In this document: piece by piece, positions 7,283 to 16,900 of the stretch | How the letters are laid out: every line of letters starts with the position of its first letter | Numbering within the stretch: the first letter of the stretch is position 1 | From: a virus | Strand: one strand, 5' to 3' | Length of the DNA stretch: 53,893 bases | Virus record (IMG/VR): IMGVR_UViG_3300024247_000805 | Coordinates: 1 to 53,893 of that record | Made by a program: the position numbers and the translations under genes | Notes under the pieces: generated by a model | What the model was told of the DNA's origin: nothing | What the model saw: only the letters and a program-made list of their open reading frames with translations | Databases searched by the model: none

Positions 7283-10036
7283 TTATATTTCACCACCGTC
7301 TATGATTAACCAGCCCTTTTCTCTAATGGTATTATAATGTGTAGTAGAAGAAGAACTTCTTTGAGTTTGTCCCATATCTATTCTTCCATAATACGGTCCT
7401 CCGAGATATCCAGTGTTATTAGTTTCTGCAACTTCATAACCTGTTAATGCATCTGTCAAACTTAAATCTGGCAATTCACTTGCTAATTTTGTTAAAAGCA
7501 TGTCATATTGTTGGTAGAATAAATCAGAATGATCAGTTGCTACGAAGTTTTTCATCCAACCTTCAATTTCTAAATTACCTCCATCGGCCCAATAATTAGT
7601 ATATGGAAATGGTGAAAAGTTTAACATGTTGGTTACGTCTTCAGTCCCATCAGTATATACCCTGTCTACTCCTTGTATACTTGCATACATTTCATTTAAA
7701 GTCCCTATATAATTTAAACCAATATTTGAAAAATCCCAACCTGTAAAGTTTGTATTAATGTTACTTTTAAAGAACATTCTATTTAAACTAATTGCATTAG
7801 TTATATCCCAATTAGAAGGATATGTAGTACCAGAATATGGTGTATTATCACAGCCTTCAAAACAGCTTCTAAATTCTGTCACATTGCTAGTATTCCAATC
7901 TTTAACTTTGTATAAATTAAATATTTTACAATCCATAAAGGTTTCTTTAAGACTTGTAAGTGTTGTAGTTGTCCATTGTATATCATTTGATGGCGAAAAT
8001 ACTTCGCATCCTTTAAAGGTTCCTTCTAAATTACTTACAGTCCATTGTGGTAAATCACTTCCAGCATTATTAAAGACACTACATCCGCTAAACATTTCCA
8101 TTAGATTTAATGTATTATTGTTTGCCCAATTATTAAGATTTTGATTAAATAATTCACAGTCTTTAAACATGGATTGAAAACTAGTGCAATTACTAACGTT
8201 CCATTGACTTAGATCTTGGTTAAAGGATTTACAACCATCAAATGTACTATACATTGAATTAACATCACTAACATCCCATGAACTAATGTCTTGATTAAAT
8301 AATTCACATCCTTTAAATACCTTGTTAAATTGAATACTGTTATTGTTGGCAAGTATTTCAACTGGCCAATTACCAATATCTCCATTAAATAATTCACAAC
8401 CTTCAAACGTACTAACCATTGACGTTATTTTAAGGTTATTATCGCTCCAATATGATGTCCAATTATTAAAATTAATTGGAATGTATTTTTTACAATTCTT
8501 AAAAGTCTTATTTAAACTAACACTACCATACGAGTATTTATTAAAAATATCCGATAAATCCCAGCTTGTAATTGAATTATTTTCATTTCTTAGTAAAAGA
8601 CAATCTTCAAAGTTTATTTCGCCTGCATTTTCAAAATAATAACCAGGTTCTATATTACTTTGCCATTTTCCATTATTATTAAATATTATATTTCCTTCTG
8701 GATCTGAATAACTATCCGCTCCAAAATATAAAGGTTGATCCTCTGCAGTAATATCCATAAATACGCAGCCCTTAAAATTTGGTGTTCTTTTCCATCTATG
8801 AGTTCCCCATTGAGTTAAGTTTCTTATTTTAGACGCGTTTAACACATCTTGATTTGTACTAGTCAGTGGATCAGGTATTCCTCCATAAGAAGAAGGATTA
8901 GATCCAAATTCAAGAGCTTGTGGATTTCCACCTATTGATATTTTATAATATCCTGAACTCGCATATGTATGGGAATATGTTTTTCCACTCATTGGTTGCC
9001 AATAGCCTGTTCCATTAGGGTGTATTTCTAATCCATCATATGCTTCCACTGTTCCATCTCCCCAATCTATTGTAAAATCAATTTTAAATAACTCCCAATC
9101 TCCATTAAACCTGTTATTTGGATCTACCTCGTCTCTAAGTTGTACTGCAGCTTCGTGAGTTTCTCCACCATGGGCTCTTCCGAAAAAATGATCATCATGT
9201 CCAGATGATCTAAAATAAAAATCGCTACTAAGTCCATGTGCGCTTCCATCATTGCTTCCATCTCCTACATAAATTTCAAATTCTAAATTTTCTACGTTTT
9301 TACCAACACTATACCATGTTACAATACTATTACTAGAATCTTGATTATCATAAGTATTAGGAACAGTAAACATGATAGTTGTTTGTTCATTATCAACATC
9401 TTTGTCTAATGTTGCATCTATTTTTATAACATCATTCATTAAAATCGCAATATAATCTACTATACCATGAACTACAACTTCTATATTTTCTTCAGGAGAT
9501 AATGCAGTATTATCATGTCTTATTGCTCTATATCCATATTCATTTGTAGTTGTTTGTGTAGAGTATGCTTTACCAACCGTTCCCATTTTAATAGAGTTAC
9601 TACTAAAACTTAAAAAGTTTGAGTCATGGGCACCGTCTTTAAAGTTACTATCATGGTTTATTGCAGAAGTTAGCTTTATTATTACAATTTCTTGTGAAGT
9701 TGTTCCTATGAAGTAAACATGGGTTGGTTTTCCATATAGTTGATGTTCTAACCATGGTATTTGAACACCCATCTGTGCGTCTGATTGATCTATTGATATA
9801 TCATGTTGGTTATCTTCTTGTACATAAACAACAGAAGATCCACTATTATCAGCATACTTAAATTTTATTTGAAAAGATTCACTCGATTGAATCCAAAACC
9901 CAGTTTCACCAGTTGATGGAGATATTCCACCATCAGTTGGGCTTTCAGGTGCATCGTTTTCATCTGTTACTATAACTTTATAGGAGTCATCTGCTACAAA
10001 ATTAATAGGATCATTGGTTAATATGTTCTGAGGCAT
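7283..10036 (-). CDS. BspA-like (DUF285 repeat) surface/fibre protein with PKD domain
   Basis: The 917-residue protein begins with ~300 residues of beta-rich sequence. A PKD-like unit follows (IDWGDGTVEAYDG then THTYASSGYY-type ending, about 315-375), then many DUF285/BspA repeats from ~400 to ~830 with the form WDVSDVNSMYSTFDGC and FNQDLSQWNVSNCTSFQSMF. It ends GWLIIDGG, the closing motif also seen in the 2150-residue adhesin. BspA repeats make leucine-rich-repeat-like binding surfaces. A receptor-binding or host-glycan-binding tail role is likely; I see no signal peptide. A GATATATAAT box lies 35 nt upstream of the start. Confidence 0.85.
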   Translation of the reverse strand: MPQNILTNDPINFVADDSYKVIVTDENDAPESPTDGGISPSTGETGFWIQSSESFQIKFKYADNSGSSVVYVQEDNQHDISIDQSDAQMGVQIPWLEHQLYGKPTHVYFIGTTSQEIVIIKLTSAINHDSNFKDGAHDSNFLSFSSNSIKMGTVGKAYSTQTTTNEYGYRAIRHDNTALSPEENIEVVVHGIVDYIAILMNDVIKIDATLDKDVDNEQTTIMFTVPNTYDNQDSSNSIVTWYSVGKNVENLEFEIYVGDGSNDGSAHGLSSDFYFRSSGHDDHFFGRAHGGETHEAAVQLRDEVDPNNRFNGDWELFKIDFTIDWGDGTVEAYDGLEIHPNGTGYWQPMSGKTYSHTYASSGYYKISIGGNPQALEFGSNPSSYGGIPDPLTSTNQDVLNASKIRNLTQWGTHRWKRTPNFKGCVFMDITAEDQPLYFGADSYSDPEGNIIFNNNGKWQSNIEPGYYFENAGEINFEDCLLLRNENNSITSWDLSDIFNKYSYGSVSLNKTFKNCKKYIPINFNNWTSYWSDNNLKITSMVSTFEGCELFNGDIGNWPVEILANNNSIQFNKVFKGCELFNQDISSWDVSDVNSMYSTFDGCKSFNQDLSQWNVSNCTSFQSMFKDCELFNQNLNNWANNNTLNLMEMFSGCSVFNNAGSDLPQWTVSNLEGTFKGCEVFSPSNDIQWTTTTLTSLKETFMDCKIFNLYKVKDWNTSNVTEFRSCFEGCDNTPYSGTTYPSNWDITNAISLNRMFFKSNINTNFTGWDFSNIGLNYIGTLNEMYASIQGVDRVYTDGTEDVTNMLNFSPFPYTNYWADGGNLEIEGWMKNFVATDHSDLFYQQYDMLLTKLASELPDLSLTDALTGYEVAETNNTGYLGGPYYGRIDMGQTQRSSSSTTHYNTIREKGWLIIDGGEI

Positions 10037-10070
10037 AATTGTACTATATTATTTTTAAAATATTTTATTA

Positions 10071-10080
10071 ATTATATATC
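10071..10080 (-). promoter_or_regulatory. Late-promoter-like box upstream of BspA-like gene
   Basis: Minus-strand GATATATAAT, 35 nt upstream of the ATG at 10036. This is the spacing expected for a promoter with a short leader. Confidence 0.5.
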
Positions 10081-10153
10081 TAAAATGTTTTAAGAATGAG
10101 GGATTTTATGTTTAAAAAGCATATTCTTATAATATAATACTAATATATAATCT

Positions 10154-10459
10154 ATGGAAATTTATTTAATTCTAATTTCATGCATGTCACTACTTTCAGG
10201 GTTTTACATAGGTAGAAAATATGAAAAAAACCATCTTGCTAAAATGGCAGATAAAAATCTTAGGAAGAGTATTGAAAAAATAAATTACATTACTGAAAAA
10301 ATAAAAATTCACCAAGAAGATCAAGTAATATTAAGTGACGAAAGAAACTTAGAAATTCTACAACATACTTTAAACAAAGCGTTGTCTGATGAAGACTACG
10401 AGGCCGCAGCTGAAATAAGAGATGTTATTAATAATATTAAAAATAGAAAAAGTCAATAG
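10154..10459 (+). CDS. Membrane-anchored protein with UVR-like domain
   Basis: The 101-residue protein begins with a hydrophobic segment (residues 1-18, IYLILISCMSLLSGFYIG) followed by a helical region. It ends with LNKALSDEDYEAAAEIRDVI, a close match to the UVR interaction motif (L..A....DYE.AA.IRD.I). UVR motifs mediate protein contacts in UvrB, UvrC, ClpC and McsA. It is transcribed divergently from the BspA-like gene and its stop overlaps the convergent GT14-like gene by 7 nt. The partner is unknown; the UVR motif here is the best of three in the window. Confidence 0.72.
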   Translation: MEIYLILISCMSLLSGFYIGRKYEKNHLAKMADKNLRKSIEKINYITEKIKIHQEDQVILSDERNLEILQHTLNKALSDEDYEAAAEIRDVINNIKNRKSQ

Positions 10460-11562
10460 TCTATTTTTCTTAAAAATAAATAATCACTTTTAGGGGCAGC
10501 TGATTCAATAGATTTAAAAACCTTAGGCGAAAATCTTTCCCATTCTAAATATGTTAAACTTCTATTAATAAAATTTTCTTTAAAGTTATTATCATAATAT
10601 CTTATTACATTTGCATGATACCATTCATCTGGAATTGGAAGATGCTTAAAATTTTCAGTATGATCATGGTCTACTATTATTTGAGCATGTTTTCTACTTA
10701 ATATTATCCATTGTTCATTTTTTAATATTCTACTCTCTTCTAAGCCTAATTGTTTACGCTTTACTATTTTATTATTTTGCATTTCCTCATATCCTCTAGG
10801 ACTGCCTATTAAATTTATCCATGATTTACCTATATTAAATATATTTTTATATGATTTATTAAAATCAAAAATAGGTATACAACTCTCTGAACAAAATACA
10901 AAGTATTTATTAGTCTCATCTTGTAATGCATTTTTTAATAAAGCATTCATCACATGAACTAAGCCCATAGTTCCCCAACCTGTTTTAAATCTTTCAGGTA
11001 TTTGAGCATCTATTAAATACTGATTTTTAAGTCTATCTTGATATTTTGAATGGGCGTATAAAGTCGCTCTATCTTTTCCTTCATCTAAAAAATCATGCCA
11101 TTGTTGAGGTCTATGTATATCTTCTGTTGTTAAAAATAAGAACGCTACTTTATCCTTTTTATTTTTTTCAAAATCAATAGACCATTTAAATGGCTCTATA
11201 TTTTTAGGAGTATATTGTTTTTGTTTTTTAATCATGTTCTCACATGTAAAAGACCAACCTATCACTACTGTTTTAGGGAGTGCCACGTCTATTTTATCAT
11301 ATAGGTTATCATTAATAAAGTAAACGTTTTCATATTTACTAAAATCAAGTCTATCCCATAAGTCTATGAAATTAGAATATATTGATCCATTCCCTGGCTT
11401 TTCAATGTGGTTTACGTTAGTTGAAAGTTTTTCAAATCTTTTTTCTTTTAAACCATAATATAAAGCCACTACATCATATTCCTTTTTATCTTCTTTTAAG
11501 AAAATAGATAGATCAGTTTTATTATCAAATATAGATAGAAAAACTAGATTTTTATTTTTCAT
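10453..11562 (-). CDS. Core-2/I-branching-like (GT14-type) glycosyltransferase
   Basis: The 369-residue protein has a ~110-residue N-terminal section of unknown type. It is followed by a region like the core-2/I-branching family: VAFLFLTTEDIHRPQQW (about 139-155), WGTMGLVHVMNALLKNAL (~196-213), FVFCSESCIPI and EQWIILSRKHA. Such enzymes transfer beta-linked N-acetylglucosamine or xylose. It is the last of four coupled genes (sulfotransferase, GT25, sulfotransferase, GT14) that look like one glycan-decoration cassette. The family call is by motif; substrate unknown. Confidence 0.72.
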   Translation of the reverse strand: MKNKNLVFLSIFDNKTDLSIFLKEDKKEYDVVALYYGLKEKRFEKLSTNVNHIEKPGNGSIYSNFIDLWDRLDFSKYENVYFINDNLYDKIDVALPKTVVIGWSFTCENMIKKQKQYTPKNIEPFKWSIDFEKNKKDKVAFLFLTTEDIHRPQQWHDFLDEGKDRATLYAHSKYQDRLKNQYLIDAQIPERFKTGWGTMGLVHVMNALLKNALQDETNKYFVFCSESCIPIFDFNKSYKNIFNIGKSWINLIGSPRGYEEMQNNKIVKRKQLGLEESRILKNEQWIILSRKHAQIIVDHDHTENFKHLPIPDEWYHANVIRYYDNNFKENFINRSLTYLEWERFSPKVFKSIESAAPKSDYLFLRKIDY

Positions 11563-12128
11563 TATTTCTTACTTTTATTCTTGTTAGGAAATGGCATGTT
11601 TGGAATTTCACAATTTAAAAATGGGCAAAGTACTTCCCATCCTTCTCCTTTGCATATGTTCATTACTAATAAATCATTAGGCCTATCTTTAAAATATTCC
11701 TTAACTTCCTTATATTTATTTTCTTTAGCTTTTATTTGTTCTTTGATATGGGCATCTCTGTCAGTTAACCATTTACGTTCTAAATATCTTGTTTTAATAT
11801 TATTAACATTATGTATTGGAGATTCATGCATTTCTTTACTTCTAATCCAATCATTATTATTTCTTTCTAATATTATAAATTTACTATTAGGGTATCGCTG
11901 GTCAAGCAGCCTGTAGTCACAATCATGCCATGGCCCATCTTGAAAGGCAGTTGCAGAATCTATATGTGGAAATAATATTTCTATTCCTTCATTTTCCCAC
12001 CTGTCATATAAATTAGATCTCCACCCTATTTCTTTAATTCCTAAAATTTTATAAGCAACCCCTAATGATGTTGTGCCCGTTTTAGGAAGACCTATCTCGA
12101 ATATTTTATTTATTTTCCCACCATTCAT
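11562..12128 (-). CDS. Sulfotransferase-family protein
   Basis: The 188-residue P-loop protein begins IFEIGLPKTGTTSL, the 5'-phosphosulfate-binding loop of PAPS-dependent sulfotransferases. FIILERNNNDWIRSK in the position of the 3'-phosphate-binding region follows. It is short for the family but contains both binding segments. Its start lies inside the 3' end of the GT25 gene (23-nt overlap) and its stop overlaps the GT14-like start, so the three are tightly coupled. Likely role: sulfating a carbohydrate; acceptor unknown. Confidence 0.8.
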   Translation of the reverse strand: MNGGKINKIFEIGLPKTGTTSLGVAYKILGIKEIGWRSNLYDRWENEGIEILFPHIDSATAFQDGPWHDCDYRLLDQRYPNSKFIILERNNNDWIRSKEMHESPIHNVNNIKTRYLERKWLTDRDAHIKEQIKAKENKYKEVKEYFKDRPNDLLVMNICKGEGWEVLCPFLNCEIPNMPFPNKNKSKK

Positions 12129-12879
12129 ATTGTTTGGATTTTATAAATTTTTTCATCTTTTCTTTTGGCCATATGTTTTTAAAATATGAATTTTCATCTT
12201 CAATTGAAGAATCAAAAACTAAATTATAATCTAATAATATTTCTCTACGTCTTTCCCATTTTATAGGATTCTTTATTTTTTCATTTATAGAATAATATAA
12301 AAACCTATCAACAGGGGCAACTATTGAATTTTTGTTATTCCAATCCCATTCATCTATTTTAATGTATTCATATTTAATAAAGGCCTTTGTAATTACTTCA
12401 GCTGGCTTAATGTTTTCAAATACAGTACTATCATGTGTATTTTTTATTAATTTTTTTGCAGCCTTGTAATTTAACCAATAACATTCCGTTCCTCCAAATC
12501 CTATTCTACTTGATAACTGAATTAGGTCGTAATTTATATATTGTTCTATTTTAAAGTTTCTTAAAAATGAATTTAAACTTTTTTTACTTATATCATCTTC
12601 TAAAATTAAAACACTTTCCCATTTATTATTAACAATTTCTTTCCACATTTCATAATGGCTCAAGTAACACCCAACTGCTCCATAAAATGAAGAGAAATAA
12701 AGTGTATGTGCGAATCCTACTGGATTTAATTCTAAACCATAATCTTTATAGATCATTGGATTTTCTACACTATTGATAGCAGGAAACCTTTCAATGTTTT
12801 TAAGATCTTTTATTTTTCCAAGATTATTCCATCGTTCTATCTTAGAATCTAAATTTAAAAAATATATTTTATTAATCAT
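12106..12879 (-). CDS. GT25-family glycosyltransferase
   Basis: The 257-residue protein shows the GT25 pattern: YFLNLDSKIERW at the N-terminus, GCYLSHYEMW (about 70-79) and LILEDDI (91-97). GT25 includes lipooligosaccharide galactosyltransferases and the C-terminal catalytic domain of collagen galactosyltransferases. Together with the collagen-like fibres this could be a second fibre-modifying enzyme, but a host-LPS role is just as compatible. It overlaps sulfotransferase genes on both sides, by 8 nt upstream and 23 nt downstream. Confidence 0.85.
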   Translation of the reverse strand: MINKIYFLNLDSKIERWNNLGKIKDLKNIERFPAINSVENPMIYKDYGLELNPVGFAHTLYFSSFYGAVGCYLSHYEMWKEIVNNKWESVLILEDDISKKSLNSFLRNFKIEQYINYDLIQLSSRIGFGGTECYWLNYKAAKKLIKNTHDSTVFENIKPAEVITKAFIKYEYIKIDEWDWNNKNSIVAPVDRFLYYSINEKIKNPIKWERRREILLDYNLVFDSSIEDENSYFKNIWPKEKMKKFIKSKQYEWWENK

Positions 12880-13558
12880 TTTTAATAAACTCTAATATCT
12901 TATTATATTGCAAATCACATTCTTCAACATAATTACATTCATACTTTTTATTTGGGTCTATGTCTTTTAAAAACTTATTTATGTTATTTTCACAATCAGT
13001 TATTCTTTTTAAATAGTCTACATATTTTGTTGGAATATCTTCAGCACTATTTTTAGGATTAAATGACGTGTACATGCTTCTTGCTTGATCCTCTATGTTT
13101 CTATTTAATTTAATATATTTTATTTCCTTAAATGGTAATGTTTCTAAATGTTTTAACCAATTTAGGTTTTGATAATATTGCCATCTAATTTCTTTAAAAC
13201 CTACAATGGGTTCGTCTACTTTAAAAAAATCTACTATTAATTTATTTAAAACATTTAAAGTATCTTCTAAAATTTCGTGATTATTATAGAACTCATTACC
13301 TATCCATTTTTGACCTCTATTTATTTGTGAATTTAATTGTTCTTCTTCAATTGAAGATAGACCAGTCTTTAATCTCATATTAGGTTGATTAATAAACCTT
13401 GTCTTATACATACTAAACCAATTTGCAGATTTTATTAAATCTAATAATGCACCATAATTTTCACCATATATATTAATACCCTCGTTCTTATTTAATCTAT
13501 TAATTAGATTAGTACTTCCACATCTTCCTGCTGATATTAATATTAAGAGTGTCTTCAT
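12872..13558 (-). CDS. Sulfotransferase-family protein
   Basis: The 228-residue protein starts LLILISAGRCGSTNLINRL, a sulfotransferase P-loop, and later has VGFKEIRW and YIKLNRNIEDQARSMYTS, matching the 3'-phosphoadenosine-binding R..S pattern. It is the first gene of the four-gene glycan cassette ending at 10453. A GATATATAAT box abuts the start codon, and an intrinsic terminator of the preceding unit lies just upstream (13581-13600). Confidence 0.82.
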   Translation of the reverse strand: MKTLLILISAGRCGSTNLINRLNKNEGINIYGENYGALLDLIKSANWFSMYKTRFINQPNMRLKTGLSSIEEEQLNSQINRGQKWIGNEFYNNHEILEDTLNVLNKLIVDFFKVDEPIVGFKEIRWQYYQNLNWLKHLETLPFKEIKYIKLNRNIEDQARSMYTSFNPKNSAEDIPTKYVDYLKRITDCENNINKFLKDIDPNKKYECNYVEECDLQYNKILEFIKND

Positions 13559-13560
13559 AA

Positions 13561-13570
13561 ATTATATATC
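13561..13570 (-). promoter_or_regulatory. GATATATAAT box abutting the sulfotransferase start
   Basis: A perfect copy of the recurring box, only two bases before the ATG at 13558 and just after a terminator. The P-loop at residue 8 rules out a much later start, so a conventional promoter reading needs a leaderless message or a different role. Confidence 0.4.
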
Positions 13571-13580
13571 TAAAACAAAA

Positions 13581-13600
13581 ATAGGGGCCGAAGCCCCTAT
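13581..13600 (-). terminator. Intrinsic terminator with UUCG loop
   Basis: Perfect 8-bp stem (AUAGGGGC/GCCCCUAU) closed by UUCG on the minus-strand RNA and followed by a U-rich tract (TTTTTGTTTT). It ends the transcript of the 69-residue gene. Confidence 0.85.
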
Positions 13601-13625
13601 AATAAGTTTTACTTTAATTACTTAA

Positions 13626-13835
13626 TTACTCAGAGTCTAATTCTTCATCTTCTTCTGGTAATTCAACACCATTAGCTTCTAGTTCAGTTTTCCATGCATC
13701 TTCAGAATTATATTGTACTAATTCAAATATTGAGGTAGTTACTTGTTCTGGGGATGTCATTCCATACGCTTTTATTTCTGATCCATCCTTTGCGATAAAC
13801 CAAACTGTAGTTGCGGGATATTTGATCTCGTTCAT
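13626..13835 (-). CDS. Small acidic hypothetical protein, 69 residues
   Basis: A 69-residue soluble protein (MNEIKYPATTVWFIAKDGSE...) ending in a strongly acidic tail (ELPEEDEELDSE). It forms its own transcription unit: a GATATATAAT box lies 28 nt upstream and a strong terminator 26 nt downstream. Isolated, well-bounded expression suggests an abundant late product such as a small structural protein, but no family is recognised. Confidence 0.7.
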   Translation of the reverse strand: MNEIKYPATTVWFIAKDGSEIKAYGMTSPEQVTTSIFELVQYNSEDAWKTELEANGVELPEEDEELDSE

Positions 13836-13862
13836 TTTATTTTCTATTTATTTTTAGTTATT

Positions 13863-13872
13863 ATTATATATC
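13863..13872 (-). promoter_or_regulatory. Late-promoter-like box embedded in a hairpin
   Basis: Minus-strand GATATATAAT, 28 nt upstream of the ATG at 13835. Its sequence is also the 3' arm of the hairpin at 13866-13899. Confidence 0.5.
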
Positions 13873-13899
13873 AGACTTACAATTACAAGTCTGATATAT
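13866..13899 (-). terminator. 13-bp perfect inverted repeat after the giant adhesin gene
   Basis: The arms 13866-13878 and 13887-13899 are perfectly complementary around an 8-nt loop, 16 nt after the adhesin stop codon. There is no clean U-tract, so it may be a weak terminator or an mRNA 3'-end stabiliser. One arm coincides with the next promoter-like box. Confidence 0.55.
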
Positions 13900-13914
13900 T
13901 TTTATTATTTTTTA

Positions 13915-16900
13915 TTATCTGCAACTTTGAATTGCTCCAAATGCACCTCTTTTTAAATTAAAGGTTTGTCTAGTACTTGAACCGTTTAATTGGAATGGAT
14001 AATATCCATCAGCGCTTCTACTAAAATCAATCGCAGTAGTTAATGCAGCATCAGAGTATACAGTTTCTGGCATTGATTCACTAATTTCTTCGGCAACATA
14101 AAATGCGTTAGAAAGAGCTTCTGCAGAACATGCACCTTCATGACCTCTATCTGCATTTCCATAATTATATTGTACTGAAGAAGTACATTCTCCTGCTTCT
14201 TCAACTGCTCCATCACCTGAAGTAAATACATACCCGTATTCTCCTTCGGTTTTAAGAATTTTGTAGTAACCTTCTGCCATATAATTTGATTCTCCTCCAG
14301 TAGAACTATTATATATTTCATCTCCTTCAACTGGGTAAGAACCACTTCCATAAAAGTAACCTTTAGTTTCAGGTATATCTAAGCTACATGCAGTTGCACT
14401 AGTTGATTCACCTTCTCCTCCATCGTAGAAGAATTCTTTTAGCACAAATCCACCGTCTGTAATTGTCCAGCCAGCATTAAGTAAAGACTGTCTTTTTAAT
14501 TCAGCATCCCCGTGTGACGTGTATTTAGAATTACCAAAATCAACAGTTACACCAGATTTAACTGATTGGTTTCCCCAAGATATTAATGTTTTATCATAAT
14601 TTGTAGTTGACATTGTAAACGGTATAGTTCCATATTCCTGACCTCCCATAAATAAACCTTGGTTTCCAGTTATTCCAGTTACATCCCATCCACTTAAATC
14701 TTGATCAAATGGATTTGATAAAGAATTAACTGCTCTACCAGCAACGAATAAATTATTAAATGATGTACATTTTGAAGAAATATTCCATGTAGAAATGTTA
14801 TAATTTCTAAATTGACCTTGTGGAGGTGTTCCTCTAAAAGTACTACCACCAAAATTATTAATATTAGAAGCGTTAGTCATGTCCCATGCAGTATAAGAAC
14901 TTCCTCCATACCAATCTTCGTTAATTGTCTTAGTAGCAAATGCATCAAGATCTGTTAATCGGTAAGGACCTGCACCAATTCTCATGTAGTGACCACCACA
15001 AAATTGATAAAAATTAAGGTTTTTCTCTACATTGTCTGATAATTTCCAATTACTTGGGAAATTAGCATTAAATTGTTCAACATCATCACCTACACTAAGA
15101 GACATATTACTAAAATCTTCTAAATTACTTACATTCCATCTAAGAATATCATTTACCATTTTAGTATTAGCATCCCAAGTTCCACCTCCATAAAAATGTT
15201 GGAAGTTAGTTACATTATCAGTTATAAAGTTTTCGATACCTGTTTTTGTTTTACCATGATTCCAGAACATGTAAGACATATTAGTAGCAGATGATGTATC
15301 CCATTTTTCCATATCAATATTTAATTGTACAGACCAACTACCTCTAACTGATCCTGAGTAACCTCCCATAAAGTACATAAAGTTTGTAACATTACTTACA
15401 TCCCAGTTACCACATTTTAAAAGGTTCTCAGCTTCACTTTCTTTTGTTGCGATTGGATCAGGGTTTCTAAACATATATGACATGTTAGTAATAGTACTAA
15501 CATCCCAATGTTCTAAGTTATCATTTGTATCTTCAAACCAACCTGTACCTATATCTGTTTTATAATTAGTAGAACCAAACATACTATATAAGCTTGTTAC
15601 ATTTGATAAATCCGGTGCATTTCCTGTACCAGCAGGTGCTTCAATTCTCCATTGCATAGCTCCCGAAGAAGTGGAAGCAAACCATGTGTTATTTTCCCAC
15701 TCAATATCACCCCATTGTAAGATTGATTTTTTATACCAATCATTCCATACTGTGTTAAATCCTGTAAATTGATCTATCTCTATAGTATAAGTAACATCTG
15801 TTTCACTTGACGCATATGCGTGAGTAGTTTGAGAAGTTACTGTTTCTGTAGTTCCATCACCCCAATTTATTCTTGCATTATTTGCAGGAATTGTAAAGTT
15901 TGTAGAACCTGCAGGAATTATAACAGACATTTTAAATTTTCTAGGCGCAGCTCCTCCGTCAGTGATTGTCCAACCTTTACTAGCCAATGATGTTTTAGCA
16001 GCTTCAGCAGCTCCACCTGGTGTGTATTGTGATTTTCCAAAGTTTGCTGAAATACCAGTATACCCTGCAGTGTTCCATGCAATTAACATTGCATCATAAT
16101 TTTCAGTACTAAATTTAGCAGTGTTCATATTGTTATAATTAAATAAACCTAAATTTTTATTAGTTAATGCACTAAGATCCCATCCGGAAATATCTCTATC
16201 CCACTGTTGAGGAATTCCATAACCACTGTATGAGTAAAAGAAGTCTTGCATATCAGTTATATTACGAGTGTCCCACGTTGTATTGTTAATATTTAAAGCA
16301 GATGTGGATGCTCTATAGAACATGCTTCTAATACTAGTTACTTGTGAAGTATTCCATGCCTCATAACTGGTTCCATTTTCTAATGTAACTGTTTTTTTAG
16401 CAAGATCTTCCATTGGTATTCCACCTCTAAAGAACATGTTTTGCATGCTTACAGGTGCGTCTGTGTTAATTTGCCAGTTACTAATATCTAATGTGCCTGC
16501 ACCTACGTTACCATATGAAGAAAAGCCATAAAAGCTTGTAACTTTACTAACGTCCCATGCGACATATTCATTTGCTTGACCTAAGTTAACTACTTTAGTT
16601 TTAACAGTATCTCCGCCGACAGCAGAACTTGCAAACATTGAACTCATAGAAGTTACATTGCTTGTATTCCAATTTCTAACTAAGTCTCCTGGAGATCTTT
16701 GTGAGAATGTAGATGCCATGTTTGTAACTTGACTAGTGTCCCATTTATCTATTCCGAATTGTGCAACTCCAGTATAACAATTAGCAAATAAAGAACTCAT
16801 ACTTCTTACTGGTGTTAAATCTATATTTTCCCAAGCAGTTGTTGCTGCAGCGGAAAGTGTAAAGTTAGATTTACCAAAACCTGAGAAGTTTTGAGTTAAT

